A stretch of DNA of 61,822 bases from Acidobacteriota bacterium (GTDB taxonomy: Bacteria > Acidobacteriota > Vicinamibacteria > Vicinamibacterales > CAVVIG01). The position numbers and the translations under genes were made by a program. Location: NCBI GenBank assembly GCA_025463215.1, contig JAOBWF010000325.1:1-61822 (forward strand). Reading direction: 5' to 3'. The notes beneath the pieces are model-generated. The model did no database searches, was not told where the DNA came from, and was given only the letters and a program-made list of their open reading frames with translations. Shown here one piece after another: positions 9,252 to 19,020 of the stretch. Numbering within the stretch: the first letter of the stretch is position 1; the number at the start of each line of letters is the position of its first letter.

Positions 9252-11339
9252 TCAGCGGATCGCGAACCAGTTGAAGTTCGCGACCGAGCCGCTCGCGCCG
9301 ATCGTGTCCATCACGACGCGCAGAATCTGCGTCCCGGCGCTGAGCGCGACGCCGGTTTTCGTGATCGTCTTCCACGTCGTCCAGCTGCCGGTGTTCGGGA
9401 CCGCGATCGGGCCGGTCTTGTCGACCCCGTTCACTTCGATGTGGAACGTGCCGCCGACGCCGGCCGACGCCAGCCGCACGTCGAGGGCGTAGATCTTGGT
9501 AGCGGCCACCTTCACCGTGTAGTTGAGCCATTCGCGCGCCGCGGTGTATCCCACCCGGTAACCGCCGCCGGTGTCGTTGGTGGTGTTGATGTCGACCGCG
9601 TTCGACCGGTATGCGCCGCCATTGTTCGCCGCGGTGGTGTCGAAATACGCGACGTCCGAGCCGCCGTTGTCGTAGTTCTCGAACTGCACCGTGCCGGGAA
9701 GCGCCACCGGCGTTCCGGAGTACGGCGTCGACACGCCGACCGGCGACGGGGTCGGTACCGGTGGGGGCGGCGGCGGGGGGGGCGGCGTCGCCGTCGACGT
9801 GCCGGCCAGAGCGGCGTTCAGCGTCGTGAAGTTGACGCCGGTGTCCGTGCCGTCAGATGAACGGTTATTGAGCGGGCTGATCGCCAGGAGCTGATAGTTC
9901 GCCGCCGCGACGCTGACGAAATCGGCCAGCCACGCCGCGAGCGCTGGAAAGTCGTTGCCGGTCGGATACGCCTTGGCGGCGCCGCCGGCGAACGCATTGC
10001 CGACGACCGTGGCCCCTGGCGCGTAGAAATTGAGCGAATCGGTGCCGCCGGTATGCTGATCTCCGGCGATTCCGTAGGTATTGGTCCGCCAGCTGTTGTC
10101 GGTCATCACGAGGCCAACGATGTGGGTCGCGCCGCCGGGGGCGACGCCGGCGTACAACCGCATCAGGTTGTTGCCGTTCGAGTCGACCGTGTTGTGGTCG
10201 AAGGTGATGTTCTTCGGCGCGTTGCCGAGGATCGCGAACCAGCCGTTGGCCGCATGGCCCGGCAGGTTGTAAGCGGTGCTGACGTCGTAGACCAGATTGT
10301 TTTCGATCGAGATGTTCTCGGTCTGCAGCGCGGTGTGCAGGTCGTCCCACCCCGAGATGTTGAACACGGCCGCGACGTGCCGGATGACGTTGCTGCGGAC
10401 GGTGATGTTCCGCGTGACCGCCCACGGCGCGTTGCCGCTCTGGTTGCGCGGGGTCACCACGATGGAATACCCCGACTGACCGGCGGACCAGTTGTTCTCG
10501 ATCGTGTTGCCCTCGACCAGCACGTCCTGCGCGTTCTTGAACTCGATCAGGTTCTTGACCGTCCAGTTCTGCGACATCCACGCTAACCGCTTGGTGATCA
10601 GGTTGCGCCTGATCGTGATCTTCGACGGCACCAGGCCGGGGATGTTCGAGTCGCTGCCGCCGAACATGATGTTCTCGCCAGCCGCCTCGAGATAGTTGTT
10701 CTCGATCAGGTAGGGGCCGGGCCCGTTCCAGCCCATGATCGCCTGCGTGTCCTGCAACACGCCTTTGAAGTCGGCGAAGTAGGAGTTGAGAATGCTGGAG
10801 TCGCCGCTGTTCAGCGCCAGTCCGCGGCGCTGACCGAAGCCGGCGTCACCGTGCAGATAGCAGCGGTCCATCACGAGATGCTGCGGTACCGTCGAGAGCG
10901 TGCCCTGCGACGTCCCGGCGCCGCCGAACTCGACGAGGTTGGCGCTGCTTGTCGCGGAGGTGGGCAGAAATTCGAGGAACTGGAGCGTCCAATAGGTCGC
11001 GCCGGGATCGGTTCTGATCGCCGAGCCGGCCGTCGTCGATGTGATCTTCGCGAGCAGCGGCGCCGCCGCCGGCGTGATGCGCTGGCCCGCCGCGGGCAGC
11101 AGGCTGTCAGCGCTCGACGAGCGGATCGTGATCGGGAGGGTCCCGTTCTTGACCCGCAACTTGAACGGACCGTTGAAGGTCGCGCCCGCTTGCAGCATGA
11201 TCGTGTCGCCGGGACGCGCGGCTTCGATCGCCGCTTGCAGATCCCCGCCAGCCTTGACCGTCAGCGTCGCGGCAGACGCTGACGTCGCGGCGGCGAGCAC
11301 GGTTGCGAGACACAGTTCGACCGGAAACAATCTCTTCAA
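9252..11339 (-). CDS. Secreted right-handed beta-helix protein with C-terminal CBM
   Basis: Exported protein of 695 residues. A signal peptide (about 1-22) is followed by a parallel beta-helix (about 25-530; many repeats of the N-x-I-x-x-N type such as NNLVYD, RNLITK, GNTIENN), a proline-rich linker, and a C-terminal module like carbohydrate-binding family 6 (about 565-695, containing ENYDNGGSDVAYFD). The TTG at 11339 is chosen because CAGGAG lies 8 bases upstream and the signal peptide starts there. It is probably a polysaccharide lyase, epimerase or binding protein acting outside the cell; no catalytic residue is certain. Confidence 0.82.
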   Translation of the reverse strand: MKRLFPVELCLATVLAAATSASAATLTVKAGGDLQAAIEAARPGDTIMLQAGATFNGPFKLRVKNGTLPITIRSSSADSLLPAAGQRITPAAAPLLAKITSTTAGSAIRTDPGATYWTLQFLEFLPTSATSSANLVEFGGAGTSQGTLSTVPQHLVMDRCYLHGDAGFGQRRGLALNSGDSSILNSYFADFKGVLQDTQAIMGWNGPGPYLIENNYLEAAGENIMFGGSDSNIPGLVPSKITIRRNLITKRLAWMSQNWTVKNLIEFKNAQDVLVEGNTIENNWSAGQSGYSIVVTPRNQSGNAPWAVTRNITVRSNVIRHVAAVFNISGWDDLHTALQTENISIENNLVYDVSTAYNLPGHAANGWFAILGNAPKNITFDHNTVDSNGNNLMRLYAGVAPGGATHIVGLVMTDNSWRTNTYGIAGDQHTGGTDSLNFYAPGATVVGNAFAGGAAKAYPTGNDFPALAAWLADFVSVAAANYQLLAISPLNNRSSDGTDTGVNFTTLNAALAGTSTATPPPPPPPPPVPTPSPVGVSTPYSGTPVALPGTVQFENYDNGGSDVAYFDTTAANNGGAYRSNAVDINTTNDTGGGYRVGYTAAREWLNYTVKVAATKIYALDVRLASAGVGGTFHIEVNGVDKTGPIAVPNTGSWTTWKTITKTGVALSAGTQILRVVMDTIGASGSVANFNWFAIR

Positions 11340-11564
11340 TTGCGGACACTCCTGCTGGGTAATCGATCGATCGCAGCGCAAGGGTGCCGCCAACCTGATT
11401 CCGAGTAGATTCAGGCCTGTTTTTGCTGAAGTGGAGAACTCATCTCAATGCATGACCGCTGAGGCTACTCAGCCGTTACGCAGGAGTTACACAGCTCGTA
11501 CGGAATGCCTTTAAAAGATGAATTTAATTCGAACAGTTCAGTTCCGATTCAATTCACGCCGTCT
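11340..11564. other. Intergenic region upstream of the beta-helix gene
   Basis: This 225-base gap between two minus-strand genes has an A+T-rich stretch near 11511-11570 and a short hairpin (GCTGAGG/CTCAGC type, 11458-11476). It probably holds the promoter of the beta-helix gene, but I could not assign boxes. No gene is seen. Confidence 0.4.
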
Positions 11565-12839
11565 TTATACGCGAGTGCCGGGCGGCACCACACCGTCCTT
11601 CGGCACCACGATCACACCGTCGCGTATGAAATAGCCGTCACCATCGGCATGCTGTACGCCGGCTTCGTTGACCAGGTGAGCGCCGTCGCCGATCCTTGCG
11701 TTCTTGTCGACGATGACGCGATCGAGCACGACGCCGCGTCCGATCCCGAGGCGGGGCACCCCCCGGTCGACCGCCGCGGCCATGTCGGTTTCGTAGAAGT
11801 CAGCGCCGAGCAGCACCGACCGGCGGATCGTCGACCCCGCCTGTATGTTGGTTCGGATGCCGACGATGGAGCTGTCGACGGTCGACTGCTCGATATAGCA
11901 GCCCTCGGCGACGATCGCGTCGCGCGCGGTGCAGTCGTTCAGCCGCGCCCCCGGCAGGTAGCGGGTGTGCGTGAAGATGGGGCGGCGCGGGTCATAGAGT
12001 TTGAACGGTGCGCCGGGGTGGGTGAGCATGATGTTCGCGTCGTAAAACGACGCCACGGTGCCGACGTCGGCCCAGTAGCCGCGGAACAGGTGCGCGTTCA
12101 CGCGATAGCGTCCCAGCGCGGCCGGGATGATCTGGCGGCCGAAATCGGTCGCGCCTTCTTCTTCGATCGCTTCGAGCAGGACATCGCGCGAGAACACGTA
12201 GACGCCCATCGACGCGATGAACGGCTTGTCGGCGACGTGACCGGCGAACGCCGCCCCCGCGGGAATGCTCTGGCCGATTTGCTCGAGGCGGTCGCGCTTC
12301 GGTTTTTCCTCGAAGGCGACAATCTGGCCGGTCCGTTCGAAGCGGAAGATCCCCATCGCCGACGCGTCCTCGACGGATACCGGCTGCGCCGCAATCGTGA
12401 TGTCGGCGCCGCGTTCGACGTGCGCCTCGATCAGCTCGCAGTAATCCATCCGGTACAGATGGTCGCCGGCGAGGATCAGGTAATAGTGTGCGTCGTAGCG
12501 GACGAGGTGGCGCGCCGCCTGCCGGACCGCGTCCGCGGTCCCTTGAAACCAGTTGGGATTGTCCGGCGTCTGCTCGGCCGCCAGAATTTCGACCGACCCC
12601 TGGCTGAAGGGATCCATCCGATAGGTTTGCGAAATGTGCCGGTTGAGAGACGCGGAATTGAACTGCGTGAGCACGAAGATGCGACGAATCTCCGCGTGCA
12701 GGCAGTTGCTGACCGGAATATCAATCAGGCGATAACTGCCCCCGATCGGGACCGCCGGTTTCGAGCGGTGGTGCGTCAGGGGGAACAGGCGCGAACCCTG
12801 TCCACCGCCCAGAATGACCGCGAGGACGTCCTTGTTCAT
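11565..12839 (-). CDS. glgC: Glucose-1-phosphate adenylyltransferase GlgC
   Basis: Enzyme of 424 residues that makes ADP-glucose from glucose-1-phosphate and ATP, the committed step of glycogen synthesis. The nucleotide loop GGGQGSRLFPLT, SKPAVPIGG, the QGTADAVRQ block and a C-terminal left-handed helix of hexapeptide type (from about residue 300) are all present. The length is normal. No other glycogen gene is nearby and it stands alone on the minus strand, divergent from the DUF47-pitA pair. Confidence 0.95.
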   Translation of the reverse strand: MNKDVLAVILGGGQGSRLFPLTHHRSKPAVPIGGSYRLIDIPVSNCLHAEIRRIFVLTQFNSASLNRHISQTYRMDPFSQGSVEILAAEQTPDNPNWFQGTADAVRQAARHLVRYDAHYYLILAGDHLYRMDYCELIEAHVERGADITIAAQPVSVEDASAMGIFRFERTGQIVAFEEKPKRDRLEQIGQSIPAGAAFAGHVADKPFIASMGVYVFSRDVLLEAIEEEGATDFGRQIIPAALGRYRVNAHLFRGYWADVGTVASFYDANIMLTHPGAPFKLYDPRRPIFTHTRYLPGARLNDCTARDAIVAEGCYIEQSTVDSSIVGIRTNIQAGSTIRRSVLLGADFYETDMAAAVDRGVPRLGIGRGVVLDRVIVDKNARIGDGAHLVNEAGVQHADGDGYFIRDGVIVVPKDGVVPPGTRV

Positions 12840-12895
12840 CGGCAGTCTTCAAGCAAACCGTAGTCCCGAACGGATCTGCTACACTTCACGGGCCT

Positions 12896-13513
12896 ATGGC
12901 GTTTCGATGGATTCCGAAAGAAGAGAAGTTCTACAGCGACTTTCTCTGTCTCGCCGACGAATTGGTCACGGGCTCGCGCATGCTGGAAGACATGTTGAGC
13001 GCCGACCGGCCGAACTGGGACAAGGCCGACGAAATCAAGGAGGTCGAGCACAAGTGCGACTTCCTGACCCACGACATCATCCAGCGCCTCAACCGGACAT
13101 TCGTGACGCCGATCGACCGTGAGGACATTCACGCCCTGGCGCGGTCGCTCGACGACGTGATGGACGCGATCGACGCGTCGGCCACGTTGATCCGCCTCTA
13201 CCGGCTCGACTCGGTACGCTTCGGCGCCCGCGAGCTCGCCAAGATCATCTCGGCGTGCACCGGGGAAGTCCGCCTCGCGCTCGCCGCGCTGGAGCAGAAC
13301 AAGGGCGTCGGCATCCACGCGGTCGAGATCAACCGCCTCGAGAACGAAGCCGATCGTGCTCACCAGCAGTCGGTCAGCCGCCTGTTCGACGAGGAGCCCA
13401 ACCCGATCATCGTCATGAAATGGAAAGAGACCCTGGACTTCCTCGAAGACGCCACCGATCGATGCGAGGACGTGGCGAATGTGATCGAGGGCGTCATGGT
13501 CAAGCACGGATAG
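12896..13513 (+). CDS. DUF47 / PhoU-like phosphate transport regulator
   Basis: All-helical cytoplasmic protein of 205 residues of the DUF47 family (Pit accessory protein, PhoU-like fold). Seen here are IKEVEHKCDFLTHDI, RTFVTPIDREDIHAL and the late WKETLDFLEDATDRCEDVANVIEG. These proteins usually pair with a Pit phosphate transporter and regulate it, and pitA follows after 7 bases. A TACACT box at 12880-12885 lies 10 bases before the ATG, so the leader may be very short. Confidence 0.9.
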   Translation: MAFRWIPKEEKFYSDFLCLADELVTGSRMLEDMLSADRPNWDKADEIKEVEHKCDFLTHDIIQRLNRTFVTPIDREDIHALARSLDDVMDAIDASATLIRLYRLDSVRFGARELAKIISACTGEVRLALAALEQNKGVGIHAVEINRLENEADRAHQQSVSRLFDEEPNPIIVMKWKETLDFLEDATDRCEDVANVIEGVMVKHG

Positions 13514-13520
13514 CCGCCGC

Positions 13521-14525
13521 ATGCTGCTCTGGACGGTTGGCGGCCTCGTACTCGTCGCCCTGATCTTCGACTACATCAACGGATTTCACGACGCGGCCAA
13601 CTCGATCGCGACCGTGGTGTCGACGCGCGTCTTGTCGCCGGGCAAGGCAGTCATCTGGGCCGCCGTCTTCAACTTCGTCGCGGCATTCGTCTTCGGCACC
13701 GCCGTCGCGCAGACGATCGGCAAAGGCACCGTCGACATCAGGATCGTGACCCTGCCGATGATCTTCGCCGGGCTGCTCGGCGCGATCATCTGGAGCCTGT
13801 TCACGTGGTTCGCCGGGCTGCCGACCAGCTCGTCGCACGCGCTCATCGGCGGCTACTCGGGTGCCGCGGTCGGGAAAGCGGGCTTGGCCGGGGTGATGTG
13901 CGCCGAGTGCACCGCCTGGCCGAAAATTCTGGTGTTCATCGTGCTGTCGCCGATGATCGGCCTGATCGCCGGGCACTTGTTGATGGTGGCGATCTACTGG
14001 TTGCTGCGCTACATGCCGCCCGGGCGGGTCGACCACTGGTTCCGGCGGCTGCAGCTCCTGTCCGCGGCGTTTTTCAGCCTGAATCACGGCGGAAACGACG
14101 CGCAGAAAACCGCCGGCATCATCACCGCGGTCCTGTTCAGCTCGGGATACATCGCGACGTTCCACGTCCCGTTGTGGGTGCAGTTCGCCTCGTACGCGGC
14201 GATCGCCCTCGGCACGCTGGGCGGCGGCTGGCGAATCATCCATACCATGGGATCGAAGATCACCAAGCTCCAGCCGGTGGGCGGATTCGCCGCCGAAACC
14301 GGCGCCGCCGTCGCCGTGCTCGTCGGCACGCACTGGGGCATCCCGGTGAGCACGACGCACGCGATTACCGGATCGATTGTCGGTGTCGGTTCGACGCGCC
14401 GGCTGTCCGCGGTGCGCTGGGGCGTGGCGACGCGAATCGTATGGGCGTGGGTTTTGACGATTCCCGCCGCGGGCGCGATCGGCGCCGCCGTCTACATGCT
14501 CTTGCGCCTCGGCGGCGCGACGTAG
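13521..14525 (+). CDS. pitA: Low-affinity inorganic phosphate transporter (Pit family)
   Basis: Membrane protein of 334 residues carrying the two inverted Pit signatures: INGFHDAANSIATVV near the N-terminus and SLNHGGNDAQKTAGII near residue 190. It moves metal-phosphate with protons or sodium. It is the short Pit type that accompanies DUF47, and it is translated just after that gene. With pstSCA in the same window the cell has both a high- and a low-affinity phosphate uptake route. Confidence 0.94.
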   Translation: MLLWTVGGLVLVALIFDYINGFHDAANSIATVVSTRVLSPGKAVIWAAVFNFVAAFVFGTAVAQTIGKGTVDIRIVTLPMIFAGLLGAIIWSLFTWFAGLPTSSSHALIGGYSGAAVGKAGLAGVMCAECTAWPKILVFIVLSPMIGLIAGHLLMVAIYWLLRYMPPGRVDHWFRRLQLLSAAFFSLNHGGNDAQKTAGIITAVLFSSGYIATFHVPLWVQFASYAAIALGTLGGGWRIIHTMGSKITKLQPVGGFAAETGAAVAVLVGTHWGIPVSTTHAITGSIVGVGSTRRLSAVRWGVATRIVWAWVLTIPAAGAIGAAVYMLLRLGGAT

Positions 14526-14527
14526 CG

Positions 14528-14603
14528 CAGCGCTTCAGCGCTGGTTGGAGATTCGTGTAGCATACCGCGTTGGGCCTGCCCAACGGCAGCCCTGAAGGGC
14601 TGC
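14528..14603. terminator. Three tandem short hairpins between convergent genes
   Basis: Three palindromes follow pitA: CAGCGCT/AGCGCTG (14528-14543), CGTTGGGC/GCCCAACG (14568-14585) and GCAGCCCT/AGGGCTGC (14586-14603). The last two abut. They sit between the convergent pitA and the BNR lipoprotein gene and could stop transcription from both sides; no U-tract directly follows. Confidence 0.5.
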
Positions 14604-14622
14604 GACGAGCTCCGATCGCCTT

Positions 14623-15867
14623 TTACGGCAGCCGGGCGACAGCGGTCTCGACCCGCAGGTGATCTCCGGTGCCGGTCCACGCGAAAATCAGCTCGTGTCC
14701 ACGGCGGGCGATCCGCGGATAGCCGCTGTTGCGCCGATCGCCGAGGTCGGTGACGGTGAACGCCGCCGAGCGCTGACCGTTCGCCTCGACCCGCCGCACC
14801 TTGAACGCCGTCTTCCCGCCGCCCAGCTCGATCCACCCCACCACCGCCGAACCGTCCGCGAGCTGTTCGACATCCACGCGGCCCAGCGACTCCGTGTCGT
14901 CGACCTGCACCGGGGCGCTGAACGTCCGCCCCGCGTCCAGCGAGAAGGCGACGAAGGCGTGCCCTTCGTCCTTCGGTGCCGTGAACCAGGCGACGGCGAC
15001 CTTGCGATCGTGCGACGCGATCGCCGGACCGTTGACCGGGCAGCCCTCGATCTTCCAGCCGTCGGCATGCACCGGCGCCGGCACCGTCCACGCCTCGCCG
15101 GTGAAGCGCGAGACGTAGATGTCGCGCACTTCGTCGGCCGACCGGTTCCGATACGCGAGGATCGGGCCGTCGGTGGTGACGGTGGCCGAGGTCGGGCAGC
15201 ACTCGCACACCCGCAGATCGACGGCCGCTTCGGCGTGCTGCGTCCAGGCGCGATCGAAATGCGCGGCGCGCAGGGCCATGTCGCCGGTCCCTTCGTCGCC
15301 CGGGCCGGCGCCGGGCTTCATCGCGCGGCCGTCGAGCCAGATGACGCCGAGGCCGGCGCCCGTGTCGAAGAGCGACGCGAACCCGTGTTCCGTGCTGGTG
15401 CCGTCGTGGTGCGGTGAGAACGGCGCCGACCAGGCGCGCCCCTCGTCAACGGATCGCGCCAGCCGCAGGTCGTAGCCCGACGTCCCGTTCATCCGCAGCC
15501 AGTGCGCGACCAGCGTGCGATCGGCGAGCCGGACGACGGACGGGATGTCGGCGAAGTTGGCGAAAAAATCGTCGCCGAATGCGACCAGGCGCGGCTCGGA
15601 CCAGCCGGCCGCGGTCCGTTCCGAAAATTTGAGCGCCGTCTGCGAGCCGGCGTTTTCGAGCCAGCTCAAAATGACGCCGTCGGCCGACGCGCTGAGCTGC
15701 GGCTGCGCGCTCGCGTCCGCCGCCGGCGACGGCAGCGGCTGGAGCTGAAGGGTCCACGCCGCCGCCGGCGTGGGCGGCGAGCCGTGGCACGAGGCGAGGA
15801 ACACGCACGCGGCGAGCAGCACCAGGCGGTCGCGCGCGCGGCCGGCTCCGCGTTGAAACGTCGTCAT
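14623..15867 (-). CDS. BNR-repeat (sialidase-like fold) lipoprotein
   Basis: Protein of 414 residues with a lipoprotein signal ([11 protein letters not shown], Cys about residue 27). The body is beta-propeller-like, with Asp-box/BNR-type blocks such as [12 protein letters not shown] and [12 protein letters not shown]. Such proteins are exo-sialidase-like, but the full set of sialidase Arg residues is not evident, so a binding or unknown role is as likely. The ATG overlaps the phoR stop (ATGA), making it the third gene of the phoB-phoR operon. Confidence 0.8.
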   Translation of the reverse strand: MTTFQRGAGRARDRLVLLAACVFLASCHGSPPTPAAAWTLQLQPLPSPAADASAQPQLSASADGVILSWLENAGSQTALKFSERTAAGWSEPRLVAFGDDFFANFADIPSVVRLADRTLVAHWLRMNGTSGYDLRLARSVDEGRAWSAPFSPHHDGTSTEHGFASLFDTGAGLGVIWLDGRAMKPGAGPGDEGTGDMALRAAHFDRAWTQHAEAAVDLRVCECCPTSATVTTDGPILAYRNRSADEVRDIYVSRFTGEAWTVPAPVHADGWKIEGCPVNGPAIASHDRKVAVAWFTAPKDEGHAFVAFSLDAGRTFSAPVQVDDTESLGRVDVEQLADGSAVVGWIELGGGKTAFKVRRVEANGQRSAAFTVTDLGDRRNSGYPRIARRGHELIFAWTGTGDHLRVETAVARLP

Positions 15868-17642
15868 GCTGCGGCGATTGTAATCGTGAAGCGCGCGCCG
15901 CCAGCCGCCGTGTTCTCGGCCCGCACGGTGCCGCCGTGCAGCTCGACGAGATGCTTGACGATCGCGAGTCCCAGTCCCGTGCCGCCCGGATCGCGTGCGC
16001 GCGACTTGTCGACCCGGTAGAACCGCTCGAACACACGCGCCACGTCTTCGTCGGGGATCCCCGGACCTTCATCAGACACGGCGATCGCGATGCGGCTGCC
16101 GGTCCGTTCGGCGGTGATGCGGATTGTCGATCGCTCGGGCGCGTAGGTGATCGCGTTGGCGATCAGATTGCGCAGCGCGTCATGCAGCTTCGCGGGATCG
16201 GCGCGCACCTTCTCGGCGCCGGCGCCGACGTGCACCTCGATGCGCTGCCCGCGCTCGGCGGCGCCCGGCGCGACGTCCGCCACGACCGCGTCCGCCAGGC
16301 CGCGCGTGTCGCATGCGGTGAGATCGAGCGTCTCCTGGCCGGCATCCAGCCGCGCCAGGCGCAGCAGATCCTTGACGAGCCGCTCCATGCGCTGGGTATG
16401 GCGCGCGATGATGGCGAGGAACCGCCGGCGCTCGTCTTCCTCGACGTCGCTTTCCGCCAGCGCCTCGACGTAGCCGCGGATCGCGGTCAGCGGCGTGCGC
16501 AGCTCGTGCGACACGTTGGCGACGAAGTCGCGGCGGATCTGGTCGGCGCGGCGCAGCTCGGTGATGTCGTGCAGCACGAGGATGACGCCGTGCGCCGCCG
16601 ATCCGGCAGCCGGCGCCGCCGACACCATGACCGTGCGCGCCGGATCGCGCGGCGGCGACAGCTGCACCGCGTCCGGGGCGCGGCCGAGCAGGACGCCGGC
16701 GACCAGCTCCGCGATCGCCGGGACGCGAATCGTCTCGATATACGGCCGGCCGATGCCCGCGTCCCCCGTGTCGAGCTTCAGCATCTGCCGCGCCGCCTCG
16801 TTCACCAGCTGCAGCCGCGCCTGCGGATCGACGACGATGACCCCTTCGACCATGCCGGCGAGGATCGCCTCCATCCGGGCGCGGTCGCGCGCCTGCTCGG
16901 CGAGGCGGCGTCCGACTTCCTGCACCGAGTCGTCCAGCGCCCGGGCCACGATGCCGAGCTCGTCGTCGCCGAAGCCAAGCTGCGGCGGCGTCAGATCGCC
17001 GCGGCGGTAGCGCTCGGCGACACCGGCGATCAGACGGACCCTCCGGCCGATCCGCGACGAGAAGATCCACGCGATCGCGACGCCGCCGAGCAGCGCCACC
17101 CCGAGCGCCGTCAGCGTCGCCGTCAGCATCGTCCGCAGCTGCTGCGTGATGTCGGTCAGCGGCAGCGCGACGCGCACGAACGCGATCGCCGGATGGCGCA
17201 CCGGTACGGCGACGTAGAGCATGTCGATGTCGAGCGTGTCGCTATGGCGCTGCGATCGCCCGACGCCGCTGGTTCCCGCCTCCACGATCTCCGGCCGCTG
17301 CGCGTGGTTCTCCATCGTGCGGAGGCCGTCCAGCGTTTCGGACGAATCGCCCACGACCGTGCCGTCGCCCGCGATGAACGTCACGCGCGCACCAATCACG
17401 CCGCCAAGCCGATCGGCTTCTTCGTCCAGCCCGGCGATCGACGTCAGCGGGACGCCGCGCCCGAGCAGCTCCGCGGCCATCCGCGCTTCCGCCACCAGCG
17501 TCGCCTCGATCCGCGCGTCCATCTGCCGCCGCATCGTCATCGCGAACAGCACGCCGGCGACGGCGAGCGCGATGATCGCCGCCGAGAGCGCGGCGAAGAA
17601 GAACTTGGCTTGAAAGCGGTGGCGGAGTGGAGCGCGCGTCAT
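15864..17642 (-). CDS. phoR: Phosphate-type sensor histidine kinase PhoR
   Basis: Membrane sensor of 592 residues: a transmembrane helix near the N-terminus, a periplasmic region, a second helix (about 160-185), a HAMP segment, a PAS domain (about 250-350), a HisKA domain with H379 in [15 protein letters not shown], and a HATPase domain ([31 protein letters not shown]). The ATG at 17642, 4 bases after the phoB stop, is preferred to the TTG at 17666. With PhoB it should sense phosphate status, although a large periplasmic domain means another signal is possible. Confidence 0.88.
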   Translation of the reverse strand: MTRAPLRHRFQAKFFFAALSAAIIALAVAGVLFAMTMRRQMDARIEATLVAEARMAAELLGRGVPLTSIAGLDEEADRLGGVIGARVTFIAGDGTVVGDSSETLDGLRTMENHAQRPEIVEAGTSGVGRSQRHSDTLDIDMLYVAVPVRHPAIAFVRVALPLTDITQQLRTMLTATLTALGVALLGGVAIAWIFSSRIGRRVRLIAGVAERYRRGDLTPPQLGFGDDELGIVARALDDSVQEVGRRLAEQARDRARMEAILAGMVEGVIVVDPQARLQLVNEAARQMLKLDTGDAGIGRPYIETIRVPAIAELVAGVLLGRAPDAVQLSPPRDPARTVMVSAAPAAGSAAHGVILVLHDITELRRADQIRRDFVANVSHELRTPLTAIRGYVEALAESDVEEDERRRFLAIIARHTQRMERLVKDLLRLARLDAGQETLDLTACDTRGLADAVVADVAPGAAERGQRIEVHVGAGAEKVRADPAKLHDALRNLIANAITYAPERSTIRITAERTGSRIAIAVSDEGPGIPDEDVARVFERFYRVDKSRARDPGGTGLGLAIVKHLVELHGGTVRAENTAAGGARFTITIAAA

Positions 17643-17646
17643 CGGG

Positions 17647-18336
17647 CTACGTCGTCGGATCGACAAGCTTGTAGCCGAACTGTTTCACCGTCACCAGGCC
17701 ATCGGCGAGGATTGGCAATTTTTCGCGCAGGCGCCGGACGTGGACGTCGACCGTTCGCGTGCCGCCGGTATAGCGGTAGCCCCAGACGTCGGTGAGCAGC
17801 AGGTCGCGCGACAGCACGCGTCCGGGGTGGAGCAGCAGGTACTCGAGCAGCAGGAATTCCTTGGCGGTGAGCGTCACGTCGCGGCCGTGGGCGGACACGA
17901 CGTGGCGCTCGGTGTCGAGCGCGATCGGGCCGTAGGCGAGCGTCTTGGCGGCTGGCGCGACCCGATGGATGCGGCGCAGCAAGGCGCGGACGCGTGCGAC
18001 GAGCTCGTTCGGACTGAACGGCTTCGCGAGATAGTCGTCGGCGCCGAGCTCGAGACCGACGATGCGCTCGGATTCTTCCGCGCGGGCGGTGAGCATGATG
18101 ATCGGAATCGCGGCCGTGGCGGCGTTGGCACGGGCCTGCCGGCAGACTTCGAGGCCGTCCACCTGGGGCAGCATCAGGTCGAGCACGAGAAGGTCGGGGG
18201 GGCGGGCCGCGATCGCCTTGAGCGCGTCGCGCCCGTTGGCGGCGCGCTCGGTGACGAAACCAGCTTTGTCGAGATAGCGGGCCACGAGGTCGGCGATGTC
18301 CGGGTCGTCCTCGACGACCAGGATGCGCGTCGGCAT
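17647..18336 (-). CDS. phoB: OmpR/PhoB-family response regulator
   Basis: Protein of 229 residues with a receiver domain (acidic D10/D11, phospho-acceptor D53 in [10 protein letters not shown]105 in AKPFSP) and a C-terminal winged-helix DNA-binding domain ending [10 protein letters not shown]. It is first in an operon with phoR. The Pst and Pit genes nearby support a phosphate role, but sequence alone cannot exclude another OmpR-type function. A nested inverted repeat lies upstream. Confidence 0.85.
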   Translation of the reverse strand: MPTRILVVEDDPDIADLVARYLDKAGFVTERAANGRDALKAIAARPPDLLVLDLMLPQVDGLEVCRQARANAATAAIPIIMLTARAEESERIVGLELGADDYLAKPFSPNELVARVRALLRRIHRVAPAAKTLAYGPIALDTERHVVSAHGRDVTLTAKEFLLLEYLLLHPGRVLSRDLLLTDVWGYRYTGGTRTVDVHVRRLREKLPILADGLVTVKQFGYKLVDPTT

Positions 18337-18368
18337 GAGTCATTCTACCGGTGAAGGCGCGACTGTCC

Positions 18369-18415
18369 TGTAACGAGGCCATCTCGTCTGTACGTGATCC
18401 AGACAAGTCGTTACA
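18369..18415. promoter_or_regulatory. Nested inverted repeats upstream of phoB
   Basis: TGTAACGA (18369-18376) is perfectly repeated in inverse as TCGTTACA (18408-18415). Inside them lies GTCTG (18386-18390) with CAGAC (18400-18404). It lies in the 150-base gap between phoB and the divergent gene at 18487. It may be an operator or a cruciform; it does not match the E. coli Pho box well. Confidence 0.45.
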
Positions 18416-18486
18416 AACGCTCGACAAATACGGATGAGAACGATGGCATCGGGCATGCGGTATCACCGTGCAGCGGAGGTGGAGTG

Positions 18487-18933
18487 ATGAGGAATTTTCT
18501 CGCGGCGGTGTTGAGCGTGATCGCGGTGGGCGTGATGTTGATCGCGTATGGGCTGCTCAGTCCTCGCGTGGCTGCGGCGGATATCTATCCGACCGCCCGT
18601 CCGATGCCCGCCGGCCAGCGGATGGGCGACATCGAAGACCTGACGCCGCGCCAGCCGATGGCGTACCGCGTCAACGACGCGCGCGCGCTCCCGGCCGCGT
18701 ACGACATGTATGACGCGCCGCGCCGGGCGCCCATCCGCGCCGCACGGACGTCGCCGGTTCGCGTGGCCGCGCGCCCGGCTGGGCGCGACTGGACCCGGAC
18801 CGCAATGGTGATCGGCGGCACAAGCGCGGCCGGCGCTGGCCTCGGCGCGATTTTCGGCGGCAAGAAGGGGGCGCTGATTGGCGCAGCGATCGGCGGCGGC
18901 GCGGGCACGCTGTTCGAGGTGAGAAAGCGCTGA
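18487..18933 (+). CDS. Exported glycine-zipper protein
   Basis: Small protein of 148 residues. A signal or anchor segment (about 5-28) is followed by an Arg/Pro-rich middle and a C-terminal Gly/Ala helix pair (GGTSAAGAGLGAIFGGKKGAL, then GAAIGGGAGTLFEV), a glycine-zipper pattern often found in membrane-inserting or outer-membrane proteins. I chose the ATG at 18487 because GGAGGTGGAG lies just upstream. The function is not known. Confidence 0.75.
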   Translation: MRNFLAAVLSVIAVGVMLIAYGLLSPRVAAADIYPTARPMPAGQRMGDIEDLTPRQPMAYRVNDARALPAAYDMYDAPRRAPIRAARTSPVRVAARPAGRDWTRTAMVIGGTSAAGAGLGAIFGGKKGALIGAAIGGGAGTLFEVRKR

Positions 18934-18942
18934 CCATCATCA

Positions 18943-19007
18943 TGGCTGATGGCTGATGGCTGATGGCTGATGGCCCTATCGATTAGCCATTAGCCATTTA
19001 GCCATGG
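18943..19007. repeat. 7-base repeat array, GGCTGAT / ATTAGCC, inverted
   Basis: Four copies of GGCTGAT, a short spacer, then about three copies of ATTAGCC on the opposite orientation. The two halves can pair into one long imperfect hairpin between the genes at 18933 and 19021. Confidence 0.85.
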
Positions 19008-19020
19008 CAGAATCACTCCC

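Noticed and set aside
15936-17795. Plus-strand frame of 619 codons opposite phoR
   Set aside because: No domain features; antisense to a well-defined histidine kinase.
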